Shown here: positions 19,084 to 28,515 of the stretch, in pieces | Layout: every line of letters begins with the position of its first letter | How positions within the stretch are numbered: the first letter of the stretch is position 1 | Origin: an uncultured Verrucomicrobiota bacterium | GTDB lineage: Bacteria; Verrucomicrobiota; Verrucomicrobiia; Limisphaerales; CAIYYI01 | DNA: 64,000 nucleotides | Direction: 5' to 3' | NCBI GenBank assembly: GCA_903930345.1 | Contig: CAIYYI010000684.1 | Coordinates: forward strand, 1 to 64,000 | The notes under the pieces: generated by a model | Told to the model about the DNA's origin: nothing | Database searches by the model: none | The model's input: only the letters and a program-made list of their open reading frames with translations | Made by a program: the position numbers and the translations under genes

Positions 19084-19188
19084 CCCGCCAGCCAACCGCG
19101 GTTTGAATGCCCGGCGTGCCTGGAATCCAAAACCCGGTTGGGCGGGGCTCCTGCCGGGCCGTGTGGCGGGTGCCGATTGATCGCGACC

Positions 19189-19851
19189 ATGAACCTGCAA
19201 TATTACCTGGAGCATTTCGCGGTCTCGGTCTCGGCCATCTCCGGGGTTCTGGCGGCGCGGGGCAAGCAGGTGGATTTGTTCGGCGTGCTGGTGCTGGCGG
19301 TGGTGACCGCCTTCGGCGGCGGCACCTTGCGCGATCTCCTGCTGGGGGCGCTGCCGGTGATGTGGATGCAGGATACCACCTTCCTGTACAACGCCCTGAT
19401 CTCCGCCCTGGCCACCTTTGCCGTGGTACGCTTCCGCGAATTGCCGGAGACGGAACTGCTCGTGGCAGATGCGTTTGCGCTGGCCCTCTTCACCATCGTC
19501 GGCGCGCGCAAGGCCATGAGCTTTCACAGCGATCCGGTGGTGGTGGTGACCATGGGGGTGATCACCGGCGTGGCGGGCGGCCTGCTGCGCGACACCCTGC
19601 TGCAGGAGATCCCGGTGGTGTTTCGTCGGGAAACGTACTATTATGCCACAGCCTCCCTGTGTGGTTCCGGGGTGTACGTAGCTATGCAGCATTGGCTGCC
19701 CGACCTCAACGCCACGATGGTGGCCGCCGTGTTGGTGACGCTCCTGCTGCGGCTCATCTCGCTGCGCTGGAAATTCACCCTGCCGGCCTTTGAATCTGGG
19801 AGGGCCAACGAGGGGCCAGATGCCCGCACCGATTTCAAGCGAAAGAAATAG
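19189..19851 (+). CDS. TRIC/UPF0126 (YadS-like) cation channel family membrane protein
   Basis: A 220-residue protein of about seven transmembrane helices. It holds two tandem UPF0126 units, each with its glycine-rich hallmark: FGGGTLRDLLLGALPVMWM near residue 45 and GVAGGLLRDTLLQEIPVVF near 130. Bacterial members of this family form trimeric monovalent-cation channels. The start at the ATG of MNLQYYLEHF is chosen over an upstream in-frame start because it begins directly with the first helix. It ends 25 bp before the next gene. Confidence 0.88.
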   Translation: MNLQYYLEHFAVSVSAISGVLAARGKQVDLFGVLVLAVVTAFGGGTLRDLLLGALPVMWMQDTTFLYNALISALATFAVVRFRELPETELLVADAFALALFTIVGARKAMSFHSDPVVVVTMGVITGVAGGLLRDTLLQEIPVVFRRETYYYATASLCGSGVYVAMQHWLPDLNATMVAAVLVTLLLRLISLRWKFTLPAFESGRANEGPDARTDFKRKK

Positions 19852-19876
19852 ACGACAACCTTCATCCCCAAAATCC

Positions 19877-21295
19877 ATGAGCAACCCCGCTGATGTTTTT
19901 GAACCGGTGGCGCTGAGACTCGCGCCGCCGCTGGACCCCGGCTTTCAACCGGCCTCCTTGGTCAACCGCGCCTTTCGCGCCGATGCCCGCGCCACGGGCG
20001 CGGCGGTGCCGGTGCGCTTCGCCCTGGAGCAGGCGGATGGCTCCGTGTTCCAGCACGCCACGGTGATCTACCCCGACAGCCATCCCCGGGCGGCGGCCAA
20101 CACCCGGCATGTCGAGCGCCTGGTGAAGTTCTTCCTCTGGTCGCGCGGGGGTTACCGGGTCTTGGTGGATGGCCCGGCCTCCCTGGTGGACCACCTCGAG
20201 TGGCACTTTGCCAGCACGGCCACCGGGCATTTTGACGCCCGGCTGATGGGCGAACAGGTGTATGAGCGCCCGTTCGTAGTGGTGGCGGCCAAGGAACTGC
20301 CACCCGAACGCTCCGTCACCCAGCCGCTGGGCCGACATCTGGAGGGCTGCCGCATCGGCTTTGACCTCGGGGGCAGTGACCGCAAGGTGGCGGCGGTGGT
20401 GGATGGCCAGGTGGTGTTCAGCGAGGAAACCGTCTGGGACCCCTACCCCCAAACAGACCCGCAATTTCACTTTGACGGCATCATGGACTCCCTGCGCCAG
20501 GCGGCGGCCCATCTGCCCCGCGTGGATGCCATTGGGGGCAGTGCGGCCGGGGTGTATGTGAACAACCAGGTCAAGGTGGCCTCGCTGTTCCGCGGGGTGC
20601 CCGCCCCCCTGTTCCAGAGCCGGGTGAAGGGGATGTTTGGGGAGATCCAGCGGGCCTGGAAAGGGGTGCCGCTGGAGGTGGTGAATGATGGGGAGGTGAC
20701 CGCGCTGGCCGGAGCCATGGCCTTGCGGCGCAACAGCGTGCTGGGGATCGCCCTGGGCACCAGCCAGGCGGCCGGTTATGTCAACGCCGAGGGCAACATC
20801 ACCACCTGGCTCAACGAGTTGGCCTTCACGCCCGTGGATTACCGCCGTGAGGCCCCCCGGGACGAGTGGTCCGGCGATATCGGCTGTGGCGTCCAGTATT
20901 TTTCCCAGCAGGCGGTGGGGCGGCTGCTGGCCCCCGCAGGCATCACCGTGTCGGAAGGCCTGCCTCTCCCGGAAAAGCTGAAAGTGGTGCAGAAGCTCAT
21001 GGCCGACGGCGATGCCCGGGCCCGCCGCATTTATGAAACCGTTGGAATCTACCTGGGCTACTCCGTGGCGCACTACGCGGAGTTTTACGATTTGCGCAAC
21101 GTGCTGGTGCTGGGCCGGGTGACCAGCGGGCCGGGCGGGGAGATCATCCTGGCCTGGGCGCGGGCGGTGTTGCGGGTGGAGTTTCCCGAGTTGGCGGAGC
21201 AGGTGGACTTTCACACGCCGAGCGAGCAGGAGAAACGGCATGGTCAAGCCATCGCAGCCGCCAGCCTCCCCCGGTTGCGCCCAGCGAACCAATGA
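19877..21295 (+). CDS. ROK-like sugar kinase (ASKHA superfamily)
   Basis: A 472-residue protein with an N-terminal extension of about 150 residues. The actin-like fold follows: the phosphate-1 motif GFDLGGSDRKVAAVVDG near 160, a phosphate-2-like GIALGTSQAAGYV near 295, and EVVNDGEVTALAGA near 270 in the position where ROK kinases have the catalytic END segment. The region CGVQYFSQQAV follows a conserved glycine/aspartate turn. Phosphorylation of a sugar with ATP is the likely activity; the sugar is unknown. The long N-terminal part is unusual for ROK proteins, which are normally about 300 residues. Confidence 0.7.
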   Translation: MSNPADVFEPVALRLAPPLDPGFQPASLVNRAFRADARATGAAVPVRFALEQADGSVFQHATVIYPDSHPRAAANTRHVERLVKFFLWSRGGYRVLVDGPASLVDHLEWHFASTATGHFDARLMGEQVYERPFVVVAAKELPPERSVTQPLGRHLEGCRIGFDLGGSDRKVAAVVDGQVVFSEETVWDPYPQTDPQFHFDGIMDSLRQAAAHLPRVDAIGGSAAGVYVNNQVKVASLFRGVPAPLFQSRVKGMFGEIQRAWKGVPLEVVNDGEVTALAGAMALRRNSVLGIALGTSQAAGYVNAEGNITTWLNELAFTPVDYRREAPRDEWSGDIGCGVQYFSQQAVGRLLAPAGITVSEGLPLPEKLKVVQKLMADGDARARRIYETVGIYLGYSVAHYAEFYDLRNVLVLGRVTSGPGGEIILAWARAVLRVEFPELAEQVDFHTPSEQEKRHGQAIAAASLPRLRPANQ

Positions 21296-21495
21296 TGGGG
21301 CATATGGCCGGTGGCGGGCGACGCCCACCGGGGGCGAGTGGAAAAAATGGTTTGATCAGCGCCTGGGAGAATCAGGTGGATAAATCAGAGGCTTACCTTC
21401 CCCTTGACGGCCTCCGGCGCGGGGCCTACGGTTTAATGAAGTATGAATCTGTGGGTGGCGTGGCCTTCTTGGTCGTGCTCCCGCTTGAGGTGGCT

Positions 21496-24400
21496 ATGAA
21501 AATATTTCGTTGGCAGAATGGATGGGGTCGCTGGCCGGTCCTGGGGCTGGCGTCCGCAATGCTGGGGTTGGGGTTTCTGGCGGCGGCGGGCCAGTTGCCT
21601 TCGGGCAACCAGCGTTCGGAGCAACAACCGGTGATCTCCGGCCTGCGGGTGGCCGGCACCAACCTGGTGGTCACCGTGCGAGTGCCAACCGGTTTGCGCA
21701 AGCTGACGCTGGAAACTCGCCCCCAACTCCGGGCGGGAGCGTGGGCCCCCCGGCAGGTGGTTCGCCTGGAGGGCTTGGGCGGTGAGACCGATATTCCGCT
21801 GCCGCTTTCCCCGCAGATGCAGGCCGTGCGCATCAAGGCGGCGGACCGCGAGCCGCTGCCGGCGTTTTTCTATCAGGGCAGCAACGTCTTCGCCGCCACC
21901 CTCACCACCAACCTGGCGACGCGCCTGGATGGACCGGTGGTGCTCTACGGCAACGGCACCATGGATGGCCCGGTGGCCACCCCGAGCACCAGCGGCGGTG
22001 ACGGCACCACCGCACGCGACGTGGTGGAGTCGGACATCTGGCGGCTCCGGGATGGGCTTCTCTATTTCTACAACCAGCAGCGGGGTCTGCAATTGCTGGA
22101 CGTGCGGCAGCCGGATCAGCCGGTGCTGGTCGGCGCCTGGGAGCACCCCGCGCAGGGCGAGCAGATGTACGTGCTGGACAGCGGCCACGCGGTGCTGCTC
22201 AGCCAAGCCTACTGCGGCGGCAGCGAGGTGACGGTGGTGGATGCCGCCGCCCGCCCGCTGCGGGCCGTGGCTTCGCTCGATGTGCCCGGCACCCTGCTGG
22301 AGAGCCGCCTCGTGGGCTCGGTGCTCTACACCGCCTCCAGCGTCTCCCGCAGCGTGGTGAGCGGCAACGGGGTTTCCACCTGGCATTCCACCACCGTGGT
22401 GTCGGCCTTTGACCTCGCCGAACCGTCGCTGCCGGTCGTGCGACCCACGCTGGAGGTGCCCGGGTATGCCGGCGCAGTCACGGCCACCGAACGGTTTTTC
22501 CTCGTCGTCACCCCCAACGCCGTCAACTCCTGGCAATCGGATGTGGCGGCGGTTGACATCACCGACCCGGCGGGCACGCTCGGCGGCGTGCAAACCGTGA
22601 CGGCCTCCGGCACGGTGAAGGACAAATTCAAGCTGCGGGTGGCGGGCACGGTGCTGAGCCTGGTGGCGGAGGAGAACCGCTGGACGAACGGGGTGCGCGT
22701 GCTGGTGACGCGCCTGGAGAATTTCAACCTGCCGGATCTGCGGATGGCGGGGCCGATGGGCGTGGCCAAGCTGGGCGAGGTGGAGCTGGTGCGCGATGAA
22801 CAGGTGTTCGGCACGCGCTTCGATGGCTCCCTGGCCTATGTGGTGACCTATCGTGTGGTGGATCCGCTCTGGGTGGTGGATCTCTCCGATGCGCGCAAGC
22901 CGCGCGTGGTGGGCGAACTGCATGTGCCCGGCTGGTCCACCTACCTGCAACCGCTGGGCGATGGCCGCCTGGTGACCGTGGGGTTTGATGACAACCGCAC
23001 CAACTTTGTGCGGCGCGTGGCCGTGCAGCTCTTCTCCGTGGCCGATCCGGCCCGTCCCGAGCTGCTCGCCAAGGTGCCGCTGGGCGACGGCTACTCCTGG
23101 AGCGAGGCGACGGCGGACGAAAAAGCCTTCACGGTGCTGCCCGGGGCGGGCCTGATCCTGCTGCCTTACCAGGGGTACACCACCAACGGCTACGCCAGCC
23201 AGGTGCAAATCATTGACCTGGGGACGAACTCGCTCGCCGCCCGGGGCGTCATTGCGCAGGCCTTCCAACCCCGGCGCGCCACGCTGTTCCAGGATCGCAT
23301 CCTCACCCTGTCCGGCCAGCAGTTGCTGAGCGTGGATGCCACGGATCGGGACCGGCCGCAGGTGCGGGCGCGGCTGGACCTGGCCTGGACGGTGGACCAG
23401 GTGTTCCCGGTGGGGGAATATCTGGTGCAGATGGAGGCGGGCAGCAGTTATTGGTGGGGCACCCCGGTGCCGCCTTCCTTGCGGGTCACCCCGGCCACGA
23501 ACACCAGCCTGACCCTGGCCCGGCTGGAACTGAAGTCCGGCCTGCCCGTGGTGGGAGCCACCTGCCGGGATGGCCGCCTTTACCTGTTGCAACAGCCCAA
23601 CAGCTACGGTTACCCGTACCGGGGCGGACCTGTGTTGTTGGCGGACACCGGAACAGCGACGGGGGCAGGTGATGGGGCGCGGATGACCGTGGTGGATTTG
23701 GCCGCGTTACCGGAGTTGCGGGTGGCAAGCACCTGCCTGCTCACCAACCTGTCCGACACCCTCGGTGGCCGCATCAGCGCCCTCTGGCCGCGCCCGGACT
23801 TGCTGGTCTGGTACGGTCAGGGCAACAATTACTACAGTGGATGGCCTTACTTGGGCGATTCCATTTTCGTCACGACGGCCCTTTGGTGGCCGTACTATTA
23901 CCAGACCCCGGCCCGCATGGTGGCGCTGGCGGTGGGCGGGGCGGAACCGGTCCTGCAATCCGAACTCGTGCTGGGCGATCTCACCCGCAACAATTACAGT
24001 CCGGCCTGGGTGGCGGATGGGTTGGTCTTCCTGAGCCATGACCTCTCCGAGTCGGTCTTTTTGGAGGAGACCAAGGTGTCGGATGAGACCGGCCCCATCA
24101 CCCGCCCCGCCTGCTGGCAGACGCGCCGCCAGAACATCCTGGAGGTGATTGATTACACGGATGCCATGCAACCCACCCTGCGTTCCCCGGTGGAGCTGCC
24201 GGGGCCGTTGGCCGGGGTGGCGCGCGAGGGGGCGCTGCTGTTCACCGCCGGGAACTGGATCACCACCAACGGCCAGTACCGCCAGGTGGTTTCCGCATGC
24301 AGCTATGATGACGTAAAGGTCGCGCTCGTGGACGAATTGCGCCTGCCGGAGGGTTCCCTCTCACCGTGTTTTCCGGACGGAGCGGTGGTTTTCGCAGTGC

Positions 24401-24711
24401 CCGGCCTCTCCAATCAGCCACCGCGCCTGGAGCGTTGGGAAGTGGCCTGGGAGACCGGGCGGTTCACGCGTGCGGCAGCGGTGAATTTGCCCGCGCCGTT
24501 GACAACCCTCAACGATGGCCCGGGGTTCCTTTTGGACCGTTCCCCCTCCGGGTTCACCCTGCGGGACAGCTCCACGTTGGGCGAGCGGGGTTTACTCTCC
24601 TTCCCCGCCTGCCTGGGCGTGACCACTGACCGCGTCACGTTCGACCCGGATCGGGGTGCCTGGGTGCCGTTCGGATCCTTCGGCGTGCGCCTGGTGCCGC
24701 TGGGCAGGTAG
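21496..24711 (+). CDS. Large secreted beta-propeller-domain protein
   Basis: A 1071-residue protein with a signal peptide (VLGLASAMLGLGFLAAAGQ). The start at 21496 has a good TTGAGGTGG ribosome-binding site; upstream in-frame starts lack one. The body is made of repeated strands of the type LLYFYNQQRGLQLLDVRQP, LWVVDLSDARKPRVVGELH and QIIDLGTNSLAARGVI, which fits the secreted beta-propeller family (PF09826/LVIVD-like). These repeats usually act as scaffolds. No enzyme motif is visible. About 200 bp of noncoding DNA precede it. Confidence 0.75.
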   Translation: MKIFRWQNGWGRWPVLGLASAMLGLGFLAAAGQLPSGNQRSEQQPVISGLRVAGTNLVVTVRVPTGLRKLTLETRPQLRAGAWAPRQVVRLEGLGGETDIPLPLSPQMQAVRIKAADREPLPAFFYQGSNVFAATLTTNLATRLDGPVVLYGNGTMDGPVATPSTSGGDGTTARDVVESDIWRLRDGLLYFYNQQRGLQLLDVRQPDQPVLVGAWEHPAQGEQMYVLDSGHAVLLSQAYCGGSEVTVVDAAARPLRAVASLDVPGTLLESRLVGSVLYTASSVSRSVVSGNGVSTWHSTTVVSAFDLAEPSLPVVRPTLEVPGYAGAVTATERFFLVVTPNAVNSWQSDVAAVDITDPAGTLGGVQTVTASGTVKDKFKLRVAGTVLSLVAEENRWTNGVRVLVTRLENFNLPDLRMAGPMGVAKLGEVELVRDEQVFGTRFDGSLAYVVTYRVVDPLWVVDLSDARKPRVVGELHVPGWSTYLQPLGDGRLVTVGFDDNRTNFVRRVAVQLFSVADPARPELLAKVPLGDGYSWSEATADEKAFTVLPGAGLILLPYQGYTTNGYASQVQIIDLGTNSLAARGVIAQAFQPRRATLFQDRILTLSGQQLLSVDATDRDRPQVRARLDLAWTVDQVFPVGEYLVQMEAGSSYWWGTPVPPSLRVTPATNTSLTLARLELKSGLPVVGATCRDGRLYLLQQPNSYGYPYRGGPVLLADTGTATGAGDGARMTVVDLAALPELRVASTCLLTNLSDTLGGRISALWPRPDLLVWYGQGNNYYSGWPYLGDSIFVTTALWWPYYYQTPARMVALAVGGAEPVLQSELVLGDLTRNNYSPAWVADGLVFLSHDLSESVFLEETKVSDETGPITRPACWQTRRQNILEVIDYTDAMQPTLRSPVELPGPLAGVAREGALLFTAGNWITTNGQYRQVVSACSYDDVKVALVDELRLPEGSLSPCFPDGAVVFAVPGLSNQPPRLERWEVAWETGRFTRAAAVNLPAPLTTLNDGPGFLLDRSPSGFTLRDSSTLGERGLLSFPACLGVTTDRVTFDPDRGAWVPFGSFGVRLVPLGR

Positions 24712-24805
24712 GGCTGGCAAAGCCACCGGGGCAGACTCGTCAGATTGGTCAAACCCGTTCGACCCGTCCGACTCATTAGTCCTGATTCTGCTGAAACCCC
24801 CGGGA

Positions 24806-25003
24806 TCACTTTTTGAGGCCCTTTTCCGGGCTGGGAGCCTCCAGGCGGACCAGGCGCAGCTCGTCGCGGCCCAGGAGTTGCCAGCGGATGCGTTCCCCGG
24901 GCTGGATGTCCAGCGCGGACGCCAGAGGCATCGGGATATTCACGAATAACCGGCTCGCCCGCCCTTGAGAGGCAGATGCGGACGCTTTGACAGTCCGAAG
25001 CCT
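24806..25003 (-). pseudogene. AbrB/MazE-like domain remnant, no proper start
   Basis: A 65-codon open frame not preceded by an ATG. It encodes RTVKASASASQ, then RLFVNIPMPLASALDIQPGE, then RIRWQLLGRDELRLVRLEAP. This is the pattern of the short AbrB/MazE-type proteins that in verrucomicrobia often stand in front of transposase genes. It lies in the same frame directly behind the stop codon of the exosortase gene, so the original start has been lost or replaced by that stop. Internal GTG or ATG starts would delete the first strand. I read it as a 5'-truncated relic, possibly left by a mobile element. Confidence 0.6.
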
Positions 25004-26434
25004 TCAATTGTCGCCAGCCAGACGCGGCTCCCCCAGTGAGCGCAATTCCTCCGCAAGCACCGCACACTGCTGTGCGAAAGCTTTTGCGCCCATACTTTCC
25101 ATGGGGACGCTGGCGATCACATGCACGCCGGCGGACGACCATGGCCAGAGGGTGCGACGCAAGTAGGTGGGATAGTCGTTGAGGAGTTCTCCGCGGTGGA
25201 TAAAAAACTCGCGCATCCAAACAAGCCCATCGGTCATCGTGGAAGGATCCAATCCAGAGGGCTTCAATTCGATGCCGCGATAGCGCAAGCAAACGGGGAG
25301 CGTGTGATGGCGACCATCCCCGGACGGGCCATACCAAATCAATTGGATGTCGTACGGTTGGCCGACAAGCCTGATTTCAAAAGTATTTGCGGCCACCTCC
25401 CTGGACATGGCGCCTGACGGGGGACGCAGACTGGGCCGAAACACGCCGGTTAAAGAGGACGCCATGAAGGGGAGCAGGAGGAGGAAGACCAACGCGGAGC
25501 GAGTTAACAGCCTCACCCAAAAGGAAGAGGCAGCAACAGCTCCAAAGGGGGCACCGTCCCCAAGGCCGGTTTTCAACAACCTCCAAAGCTCAAAAATGGC
25601 CGCGATCGCCAGGACCCAGCGGCCAAGCGGGTGCATTGCCACAAGGGGAATGGTCCCGATGGCGAGCATCAACCCTGAAGGGCAACGGTACAAAGCCAGC
25701 CCGGCGAACCATGGGCAAAGCAGAAGCCAGGGAAGCCACAGCGATTCCATGCTGGAAAGCGCGATAAAGCCGGCGGCGATGATCCAAAGCGTGGCAGCCC
25801 ATCTTCGTTCAGCCCCCACGGGCGAGTAATGGCTCTGAGCCACGAGCAGCAAGGTGGCGAGGGTGACGAGATTGCCCCCCGGAGCGGGCACAAAAGGTGA
25901 AACGAGGGAGAGCGCGACGACAAGAAAAAGGGTTTCCATGAGGTAGCGTCCTGGTGCCCTTCCGGAGCGCGGCACAAACAAGGGAAGCAGAGGCATGATC
26001 CAGAGAAAGCCAATGAAATAATGCAACTGGGGACTCTCCACCGATGGGAAAAACAGATGGCGGAAGGCAAGGAGGGTGAAGATCCGGGCGATGTTTGCGA
26101 GGAGGGCGGCCGGAACAGCCAGCGCCAGTCGCAGCCAGTAACGGAAGGAGAATGGTTCGGCGCGGTTGGCCCAGAGAGTTACCGCCCAGAGCATGGTCAG
26201 GATATTGACACCGGCGCAATCGCGGGTCCAAGGCACGCGCATTTGTCCGAGGATCAGTTCTCCGGCGGTGTGTTGGGCCGCCACGCCAAGGAGCTTGAGC
26301 AGGGCAACGACAAATGGCCGCGTGAAGTTGGATAGGAGATCGTTGGTGGCGGCCAGGTGCAACAACCCGAAAACAGCGACCAAGGCGACGACAGTGCGCG
26401 TCACTTGGCTGATCTGCGGATTTGGTTGAGCCAT
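25004..26434 (-). CDS. Exosortase/archaeosortase family transpeptidase with large C-terminal domain
   Basis: A 476-residue polytopic membrane protein. The exosortase triad is visible: Cys73 in RDCAGVNILTMLW, Arg117 in ANIARIFTL and His138 in QLHYFIGFLW. About eight helices are followed by a C-terminal domain of roughly 130 residues (FEIRLVGQPYDIQLIWYG, DGLVWMREFFIHRG), which by place resembles EpsI-like extensions but is not clearly homologous. Exosortases cleave C-terminal sorting tails and attach the protein to the cell surface. It is the last gene of a three-gene overlapping operon and overlaps the previous gene by 34 bp. A start at 26482 is also possible. Confidence 0.85.
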   Translation of the reverse strand: MAQPNPQISQVTRTVVALVAVFGLLHLAATNDLLSNFTRPFVVALLKLLGVAAQHTAGELILGQMRVPWTRDCAGVNILTMLWAVTLWANRAEPFSFRYWLRLALAVPAALLANIARIFTLLAFRHLFFPSVESPQLHYFIGFLWIMPLLPLFVPRSGRAPGRYLMETLFLVVALSLVSPFVPAPGGNLVTLATLLLVAQSHYSPVGAERRWAATLWIIAAGFIALSSMESLWLPWLLLCPWFAGLALYRCPSGLMLAIGTIPLVAMHPLGRWVLAIAAIFELWRLLKTGLGDGAPFGAVAASSFWVRLLTRSALVFLLLLPFMASSLTGVFRPSLRPPSGAMSREVAANTFEIRLVGQPYDIQLIWYGPSGDGRHHTLPVCLRYRGIELKPSGLDPSTMTDGLVWMREFFIHRGELLNDYPTYLRRTLWPWSSAGVHVIASVPMESMGAKAFAQQCAVLAEELRSLGEPRLAGDN

Positions 26435-27462
26435 GTGACGGTCTCTGGGGTTGGGTTGCGGCGCTTGAGTTCCTGCGACCATAGATCCAACGATGAAACA
26501 TCCCGCACCTGGGCGGAAGAAAGCACGAGCATCAAAACGGTTTCTTCCGGCAACAGCACCGGGTTTGCGGAGGCATGCGGGTCCAACACCTCACGGTATT
26601 TCCTGCTCACAAACTTCTGCCGCAAGTCGAGCTGGTGGCCAGCGCCACTGATTGCAGCCTCGCGAACGCCAGGGTTGGTTTTGATTTGCCGGAGTAATTG
26701 GGTCCTCAGATCCTCCCCCGCCATCTGATCCTGCGGGGCCTTGAGAATCCCGACCACCTCGGCGCGCAATGGGGTTGGAACCCGTCCCGCTTTTAACGCC
26801 GCCATGAGCATTGCCGAGGTGTGGCCACCCAACCCGGCATGCATCCTCAATGTCCGTAGCGCACGCATGTCCAAGTCCAACCACCCCGCCGGATCAGTCG
26901 CCAAGTAGGCCTTGATGGCCTCCTCAAACCGGCCTTCGGAGGCAAGCACCCGACCCTGGATCAAGGGCGGCACCCGGTTTTCAGAGATGGCCCGGTTCAT
27001 GGCGGCGAGGAAGGGATTTGGCTGGGCTGGGCGCAAGGCATTCTGAAGCCGATAAGGCGCATATACGTGAGTGAGGGGAAGCTCCGCCGCCGGGATCAGC
27101 AGAAAGGAGGCGAGTGCTGCGGGCAGATCATCCGTGGCCATGAGGAGCAAACCACGGAGATAGAGCGCCGGTGGATGCCGGGTCTTGCCAGCCAGGGCAG
27201 CCACTTCTTTACGCAGCTCTTTGTTTGCCCACACACCCTCGGCGGTTGCGATGACGTCCTCCCACAAAAGAGTCTTCAGCAACAGCTCATCCACTTTCCT
27301 GTCGGCGACCCCACTGAGGATAATGTTTCGCCCGGTGGGCAGTCCGATCACAGACTTTTGAGTGCGAGCGGGTGTAAGAAACCAGAAAACGATAATAGGG
27401 ATAAAAAGGACCGCCAACAGGATTGCCCAGGCGACCTTCCAAGCCGGTTCAGTTTTGCGCAT
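26401..27462 (-). CDS. Membrane-anchored helical-repeat protein of the exosortase locus
   Basis: A 353-residue protein I cannot name. Residues 10-30 form one membrane helix (WAILLAVLFIPIIVFWFL). The rest is predicted helical with TPR-like pairs: ALYLRGLLLMATDDLPAALA, RVLASEGRFEEAIKAYLA, MRALRTLRMHAGLGG. The topology suggests a periplasmic scaffold. It overlaps the surface-protein gene by 14 bp and the exosortase gene by 34 bp, so the three are translated together. A role in presenting the substrate to the exosortase is an inference from position only. Confidence 0.7.
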   Translation of the reverse strand: MRKTEPAWKVAWAILLAVLFIPIIVFWFLTPARTQKSVIGLPTGRNIILSGVADRKVDELLLKTLLWEDVIATAEGVWANKELRKEVAALAGKTRHPPALYLRGLLLMATDDLPAALASFLLIPAAELPLTHVYAPYRLQNALRPAQPNPFLAAMNRAISENRVPPLIQGRVLASEGRFEEAIKAYLATDPAGWLDLDMRALRTLRMHAGLGGHTSAMLMAALKAGRVPTPLRAEVVGILKAPQDQMAGEDLRTQLLRQIKTNPGVREAAISGAGHQLDLRQKFVSRKYREVLDPHASANPVLLPEETVLMLVLSSAQVRDVSSLDLWSQELKRRNPTPETVTWLNQIRRSAK

Positions 27463-28285
27463 GTTTTTTGAATTTCCAAGACACAACGGCTCCCATTGCC
27501 AACAGGAGAACCAGCGGAGGAACCGGTGCTCCCGGAGCAGCGGGCGCAGTAGGTGTAGTTGTCGTGGCTGCCACGGTCGTGGTTGGCACGGTTGTGGCGG
27601 CCAAGGTGACGGTTGGAGCCGCCGCTGCGTAAGTGACTCCAGAGGGTGCTGCAGCAACCCCCAGGTTTGCCGCCTCCAGCAAAGCCGCATCCCGTTGCGA
27701 CAGCAGGGCGAAGTCCTCAAAACCGCCTGAAAAGTCAAAGAATGTTTCGTTTCCTTGGGTCTTTGCGTCTGCTGTCGTCACGAATGTGACATTGAGGCTT
27801 GCGCTCAGCAGTGTTCCCTGGAAGGCAACATTGCGGAGCCTTATCACATCGTCGAATTGTCCGAGGTTAAAACCATCCGTACCTCCCGTGATCTGGCTGC
27901 TGCCAGATCTGCCAAAGGCCGTGTAAAACTCCGTTGGACCGGCCGCGCCCGCCTCCCGTATCATGGCGGTGGTGCTGGTGAAAAAATCGTTGAAGCTGAA
28001 GGTTCCGGCGGTCGTGCGGATGACCAGTTCGAGTTGTTTGATCGCGAGGCCAAGCGAATCGCGGGTTTCGTTTCCAGCCTCATTCTCGTTGACATCAATA
28101 CCCAGCAAGAGCCCGCCACTGCTCGTCAAATATTGCTGAAGACTGGCTGCGTTCACATCAGTCAATAGGTTGATCGAACCGTTGCCCTTGTATATTTTGT
28201 CTGTCAGGGTGGTCGGTATCTGGGCTTTCAGTGAGGGGGCCGCCAGCAGTCCCACCAACAGCACTCCAGCCGATATAACGCGCAT
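27449..28285 (-). CDS. Probable exosortase substrate: secreted protein with Thr/Pro linker and C-terminal sorting tail
   Basis: A 278-residue protein in three parts. First is a signal peptide (VISAGVLLVGLLAAPSLKAQ). Then comes a beta-rich body, with LLLGIDVNENEAG and FNLGQFDDVIRLRNVAFQG typical of choice-of-anchor surface proteins. A low-complexity Thr/Ala/Pro linker follows (TVTLAATTVPTTTVAATTTT), ending in PVPPLVLLLAMGAVVSWKFKKHAQN: short proline motif, membrane helix, basic end. That is the exosortase sorting-signal layout, but the classic PEP or VPEP motif is missing. The start at 28285 is favoured because GGGAT precedes it; 28300 is possible. It is the first gene of the exosortase operon. 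Confidence 0.75.
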   Translation of the reverse strand: MRVISAGVLLVGLLAAPSLKAQIPTTLTDKIYKGNGSINLLTDVNAASLQQYLTSSGGLLLGIDVNENEAGNETRDSLGLAIKQLELVIRTTAGTFSFNDFFTSTTAMIREAGAAGPTEFYTAFGRSGSSQITGGTDGFNLGQFDDVIRLRNVAFQGTLLSASLNVTFVTTADAKTQGNETFFDFSGGFEDFALLSQRDAALLEAANLGVAAAPSGVTYAAAAPTVTLAATTVPTTTVAATTTTPTAPAAPGAPVPPLVLLLAMGAVVSWKFKKHAQN

Positions 28286-28419
28286 CGCGATCCCGCACAT
28301 AACGTGACTGTGTTTGCTAATAGGGAGAGAGTCAAGGACTGACAATGAATCCCAGGAAGAGCGCAGCTCACTAAACCTCGGGGTGAAACGTTTTGCAGTT
28401 AATATCATGTCACCCTCTA

Positions 28420-28436
28420 AGCTCGAGGCGTGCCAA
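28420..28436 (-). promoter_or_regulatory. Candidate sigma-54 (-24/-12) promoter of the exosortase operon
   Basis: On the minus strand the sequence reads TTGGCACGCCTCGAGCTT. TGGCACG matches the -24 consensus exactly. The GC of the -12 element stands at the right distance, though TTGC is replaced by GAGC. Transcription would start near 28409, giving a leader of about 110-125 nt before the secreted-protein gene. The divergent neighbour encodes a sigma-54 activator, which supports the reading. Confidence 0.65.
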
Positions 28437-28515
28437 CCTGCTGGAACCATTACTTCATGCTGATGCTAAACAAGTTGCAGTTATTACGAAATAGAGGGAA
28501 TGGAATGCAAATCTG

